From Patescibacteria group bacterium (GTDB lineage: Bacteria > Patescibacteriota > UBA1384 > CAILIB01), in the NCBI GenBank assembly GCA_018968785.1, contig JAGWZN010000010.1, forward strand, positions 1-11,316: a DNA stretch of 11,316 bases, given 5' to 3'. A program made the translations under genes and the position numbers. The notes under the pieces were generated by a model. The model searched no databases and had not been told where the DNA came from. It saw only the letters and a list, made by a program, of their open reading frames with translations. Below are positions 8,735 through 11,316 of this stretch, piece after piece. The stretch's first letter is position 1, and each line of letters begins with the position of its first letter.

Positions 8735-9913
8735 ATGGCCGATGTATTTCAGCGCACCAAGCCCCACGTCAACGTCGGAACCATTGGTCACGTTGACCAC
8801 GGGAAAACAACCTTAACTGCCGCCATTTGTACCGTATTGGCCAAATCCGGCCAAGCTAAGGCCCGCAAGTTTGAGGAAATCGATAACGCTCCGGAAGAGA
8901 AGGCTCGCGGTATTACGATTGCCACCTCTCACCAGGAGTATGAATCAGATAAGCGTCATTACGCCCACGTGGACTGTCCCGGCCACGCCGACTACGTCAA
9001 AAACATGATTACCGGCGCCGCCCAGATGGATGCCGCTATTTTGGTGGTCTCCGCCGTTGACGGTCCGATGCCGCAAACCCGGGAGCACATTCTGCTAGCC
9101 TCCCAAGTCGGCGTAAAAAACATCGTGGTATTCCTGAATAAGGTTGATCTTGCCGATCCGGACCTGCTTGAGCTGGTAGAAATGGAGATCCGCGACCTGC
9201 TGAATAAGTACGGTTTTGATGGCGATAAAACACCGATCATCCGCGGTTCGGCTCTCAAGGCACTGGAGGGCGACGCTAAATATGAAGAAGCGATCCATGA
9301 GTTAATCAACACCTTGGATAGCTACGTTCCGGAGCCGGTTCGAGAAATTGACAAGCCCCTGCTAATGCCAATCGAGGATGTCTTCTCTATTAAAGGCCGC
9401 GGTACTGTGGCTACCGGGCGTATCGAGCGTGGCACGGTTAAGGTTGGCGAAGAAGTCGAGATTGTGGGTATCCGTCCTACCAAGAAGGTAGTGGTGACCG
9501 GCGTCGAAATGTTTAAGAAAATGCTCGATCAAGGTCAAGCCGGTGATAATGTCGGCGTACTGCTTCGCGGCGTTGAGCGTACCGATATCGAGCGCGGGCA
9601 GGTTATTGCTAAGCCCGGTTCGATTACTCCCCACACTGACTTTGAAGGTGAAGTATACGTACTCACCAAGGAAGAGGGCGGCCGTCATACCCCGTTCTTT
9701 AAGGGGTATAAGCCGCAGTTTTACGTCCGGACTACGGATGTGACCGGCGAGGTGGAACTTCCGGCTAATGTCGAGATGGTCGTCCCCGGTGATACCGTAA
9801 AGATGACTGTCCACCTTATTGTCCCGGTTGCTATGGAAGACGGCATGCGCTTTGCCATTCGCGAAGGCGGCCGCACCGTAGGATCCGGAGTGGTAACCAA
9901 GGTGATAAAATAG
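8735..9913 (+). CDS. tuf: Translation elongation factor Tu
   Basis: GTPase that brings aminoacyl-tRNA to the ribosomal A site. The 392-aa protein is complete. The P-loop GHVDHGKT spans residues 18-25, switch I contains IDNAPEEKARGITIATSH, DCPGH is at 80-84 and NKVD at 135-138, with the guanine-binding GSALKALEGD segment after it. Domain II begins around the PLLMPIEDVFSIKGRGTVATGRIERG stretch. Domain III holds GGRHTPFFKGYKPQFYVRTTDVTG and ends GGRTVGSGVVTKVIK. It has its own promoter and good ribosome binding site, although it lies in the str cluster. It ends in TAG and is followed by a 65-bp gap to rpsJ that is almost filled by a hairpin. No unusual substitutions are evident in the nucleotide-binding motifs. 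Confidence 0.99.
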   Translation: MADVFQRTKPHVNVGTIGHVDHGKTTLTAAICTVLAKSGQAKARKFEEIDNAPEEKARGITIATSHQEYESDKRHYAHVDCPGHADYVKNMITGAAQMDAAILVVSAVDGPMPQTREHILLASQVGVKNIVVFLNKVDLADPDLLELVEMEIRDLLNKYGFDGDKTPIIRGSALKALEGDAKYEEAIHELINTLDSYVPEPVREIDKPLLMPIEDVFSIKGRGTVATGRIERGTVKVGEEVEIVGIRPTKKVVVTGVEMFKKMLDQGQAGDNVGVLLRGVERTDIERGQVIAKPGSITPHTDFEGEVYVLTKEEGGRHTPFFKGYKPQFYVRTTDVTGEVELPANVEMVVPGDTVKMTVHLIVPVAMEDGMRFAIREGGRTVGSGVVTKVIK

Positions 9914-9915
9914 CT

Positions 9916-9962
9916 CTTAGCACACGTGGCTCCGCCGTAACAGGCGGAGTTCGCGTGTTAAG
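9916..9962 (+). promoter_or_regulatory. Long imperfect hairpin between tuf and rpsJ
   Basis: The 47 bases fold on themselves. The core stem is CTCCGCC (9930-9936) with GGCGGAG (9943-9949) around the loop GTAACA. It is extended by two G-U pairs, a bulged T at 9927, and an outer stem of CTTAGCACACG (9916-9926) with CGCGTGTTAAG (9952-9962) that has one A-C mismatch and one G-U pair. The next bases, ATAACACCC, are not a T-run, so it is not a classic intrinsic terminator. It ends 16 bases before the rpsJ ATG. Possible roles are partial termination or processing after tuf, or a leader-type control structure for the S10 genes. The fold is visible; the role is inferred. Confidence 0.6.
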
Positions 9963-9978
9963 ATAACACCCAGATTTC

Positions 9979-10296
9979 ATGGCAGAAGCAACCAAACAGA
10001 GAATCCGCATCCGACTGAAGGCGTACGACTATCGGATTATTGATAAGTCGGCGAAGCATATCGTGGAAACCGCTGAGCGCACCGGCGCTAAAGTAGTGGG
10101 CCCGATTCCGCTACCGACCGATCGGAAAGTCACCACGCTGTTGCGCAGTCCGCACATCGATAAGGATTCTCGCGAACAGTTTGAAATGCGGATTCACAAA
10201 CGTTTAATCGACGTTCTCGATCCCACTTCTTCTACTATCGATTCGCTCATGAACCTGGATCTGCCAGCCGGAATCGACATTGAGATTAAAATGTAA
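9979..10296 (+). CDS. rpsJ: 30S ribosomal protein S10 (uS10)
   Basis: Protein of the 30S head that also acts as NusE in the transcription antitermination complex with NusB. The 105 aa are full length. Family features are QRIRIRLKAYDYRIID at the N-terminus, the TGAKVVGPIPLPTDR loop, and REQFEMRIHKRLIDVLDPTSSTIDSLMNLDLPAGIDIEIKM at the end. The start ATG has no Shine-Dalgarno motif and lies 16 bases after the large hairpin. It is the first gene of the S10 operon, followed by rplC after 31 bp. There is no visible promoter in the 65-bp gap after tuf, so it is probably read from the tuf promoter. Confidence 0.99.
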   Translation: MAEATKQRIRIRLKAYDYRIIDKSAKHIVETAERTGAKVVGPIPLPTDRKVTTLLRSPHIDKDSREQFEMRIHKRLIDVLDPTSSTIDSLMNLDLPAGIDIEIKM

Positions 10297-10327
10297 GCCT
10301 TGTAACTCCCGCCCCGGACCACAGATT

Positions 10328-10930
10328 ATGACAGCTCTTCTCGGTATTAAATTAGGTATGACCCGCATCTTCGGCGCCGATGGAAAGATTGTGCCGGTAA
10401 CCGCTATCCAAGCCGGTCCTTGTGTTGTTACCCAATGTAAGACCGTCGATAAAGACGGTTACGGCGCGGTTCAGATCGGATTTGGTGCCGCCCGGCATCC
10501 GAAGAAGCCTCAAGTCGGACACACTAAGTCGCTGTCAGCCACACCGCAGTATCTGCGAGAGTTTCGTCTTCAGTCAGTCGAGGAGTTTGAAGTTGGTCAG
10601 GTGATCAATTGCGATAGCCTGGAAGTCGGCTCACAAGTGACCCTTTCTGGTACATCCAAAGGGAAAGGATTCGCGGGCGTTATTAAGAGGCATAATTTCC
10701 ACCGCGGTCCCGAAACCCACGGCTCCGACCACCACCGGGCACCCGGTTCGATTGGTTCTATGTTCCCCCAGCACGTACTCAAGGGGCATAAGATGCCGGG
10801 TAAGATGGGAAACGAGCGCGTCACGGTTAGTAGCGTGCAAGTCATGGACATCAACCGGCAAGATAACCTGATATTCGTCAAAGGACCGGTACCGGGTATC
10901 CGCGGCAGCCTTGTAGAAATTTCCGCTTAA
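10328..10930 (+). CDS. rplC: 50S ribosomal protein L3 (uL3)
   Basis: Early-assembly 23S rRNA-binding protein whose extended loop reaches towards the peptidyl transferase centre. I chose the ATG at 10328 because MTALLGIKLGMTRIF is the family N-terminus. The frame stays open back to a TTG at 10280, but that would overlap rpsJ and add 16 residues unlike L3. This gives 200 aa. Conserved segments are GTSKGKGFAGVIKRHNF, GPETHGSDHHRAPGSIG and KGHKMPGKMGNERVT. The start has no Shine-Dalgarno motif and is preceded by a C-rich stretch (CTCCCGCCCC). It ends 5 bp before rplD, suggesting coupled translation. Confidence 0.98.
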   Translation: MTALLGIKLGMTRIFGADGKIVPVTAIQAGPCVVTQCKTVDKDGYGAVQIGFGAARHPKKPQVGHTKSLSATPQYLREFRLQSVEEFEVGQVINCDSLEVGSQVTLSGTSKGKGFAGVIKRHNFHRGPETHGSDHHRAPGSIGSMFPQHVLKGHKMPGKMGNERVTVSSVQVMDINRQDNLIFVKGPVPGIRGSLVEISA

Positions 10931-10935
10931 TCCTC

Positions 10936-11316
10936 ATGGCAACATTTTCTGTTTACAACTTGAAAGGAGAAAAAGTCGGAACAGTTGACCAACCGAAAAT
11001 GTTTAGTGTAGCGGTCGACGAAAAACTGATTCATCGGTACCTTACCTGGGCTCGCAGCATGATCCGCTCCACTATTGCCCACACCAAGACCCGTGGTGAA
11101 GTTTCTGGCGGCGGTAAGAAGCCGTGGCGTCAGAAAGGAACCGGCCGGGCGCGAGTCGGCTCCACCCGTTCTCCGCTTTGGCGCAAGGGCGGAACCGTTT
11201 TCGGGCCATTAAAAGAGCAGAACTGGGCTACCCGGATGCCGCGTTCGGAACGTCGCAAAGCGCTATTTTCCGCTTTTTCCGCGAAGGCAGCGGAAGATCA
11301 GGTTATTATTCTGGAG
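10936..11316 (+). CDS. rplD: 50S ribosomal protein L4 (uL4), N-terminal part (partial)
   Basis: The window ends inside this gene after 127 codons. The sequence begins MATFSVYNLKGEKVGTV and contains the diagnostic L4 loop TRGEVSGGGKKPWRQKGTGRARVGSTRSPLWRKGGTVFGP (in two parts: residues about 53-75 and 76-92), which lines the peptide exit tunnel. In E. coli, L4 also represses the S10 operon by acting on its leader RNA. No Shine-Dalgarno motif precedes the ATG. It follows rplC by 5 bp. Confidence 0.98.
   Translation, partial: MATFSVYNLKGEKVGTVDQPKMFSVAVDEKLIHRYLTWARSMIRSTIAHTKTRGEVSGGGKKPWRQKGTGRARVGSTRSPLWRKGGTVFGPLKEQNWATRMPRSERRKALFSAFSAKAAEDQVIILE

Noticed and set aside
10280..10327. Upstream TTG start that would extend rplC into rpsJ
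   Set aside because: The extra 16 residues are unlike any L3 N-terminus, and the ATG at 10328 gives the family's conserved start.

Overview
This is a housekeeping block from a bacterial chromosome. It holds the 3' end of rpoB, then rpoC, the str operon (rpsL, rpsG, fusA, tuf) and the start of the S10 operon (rpsJ, rplC, rplD). All genes are on the + strand and tightly packed. The longest stretch without a gene is 104 bp (8631-8734), so there is no gene-free region over 300 bp.

The proteins are clearly bacterial. A member of the Candidate Phyla Radiation (Patescibacteria) fits best, but only from a general impression: a compact RpoC of 1243 aa without the large trigger-loop insertion of enterobacteria, few Shine-Dalgarno sites, and two genes with no translation role inserted in the str operon. 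I could not run a phylogeny. The standard genetic code applies, because every gene reads through without in-frame TGA; the ten visible stop codons are eight TAA and two TAG.

Layout. 2-340: last 112 codons of rpoB, ending in a strongly acidic tail. 350-4081: rpoC. 4089-4496: rpsL. 4524-4562: GC-rich hairpin just before rpsG (4571-5044). 5045-5110: small hairpin and C-rich repeats before fusA (5111-7207). 7235-7894: membrane-anchored protein of unknown function. 7899-8630: RadC/JAMM-family protein. 8620-8648: strong sigma70-type promoter whose -35 box lies in the last codons of radC. 8735-9913: tuf. 9916-9962: long imperfect hairpin filling the tuf-rpsJ gap. 9979-10296: rpsJ. 10328-10930: rplC. 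10936-11316: start of rplD, cut by the window edge.

The block makes the two largest RNA polymerase subunits, both main elongation factors and several assembly-critical ribosomal proteins, so expression of transcription and translation machinery is linked. Points of interest are the acidic RpoB tail, the two inserted genes, the promoter that restarts transcription at tuf, and hairpins in the gaps before rpsG and rpsJ, where autogenous ribosomal-protein control is known in other bacteria. I see no mobile element, CRISPR array, tRNA or rRNA, and no clearly new multi-gene system.
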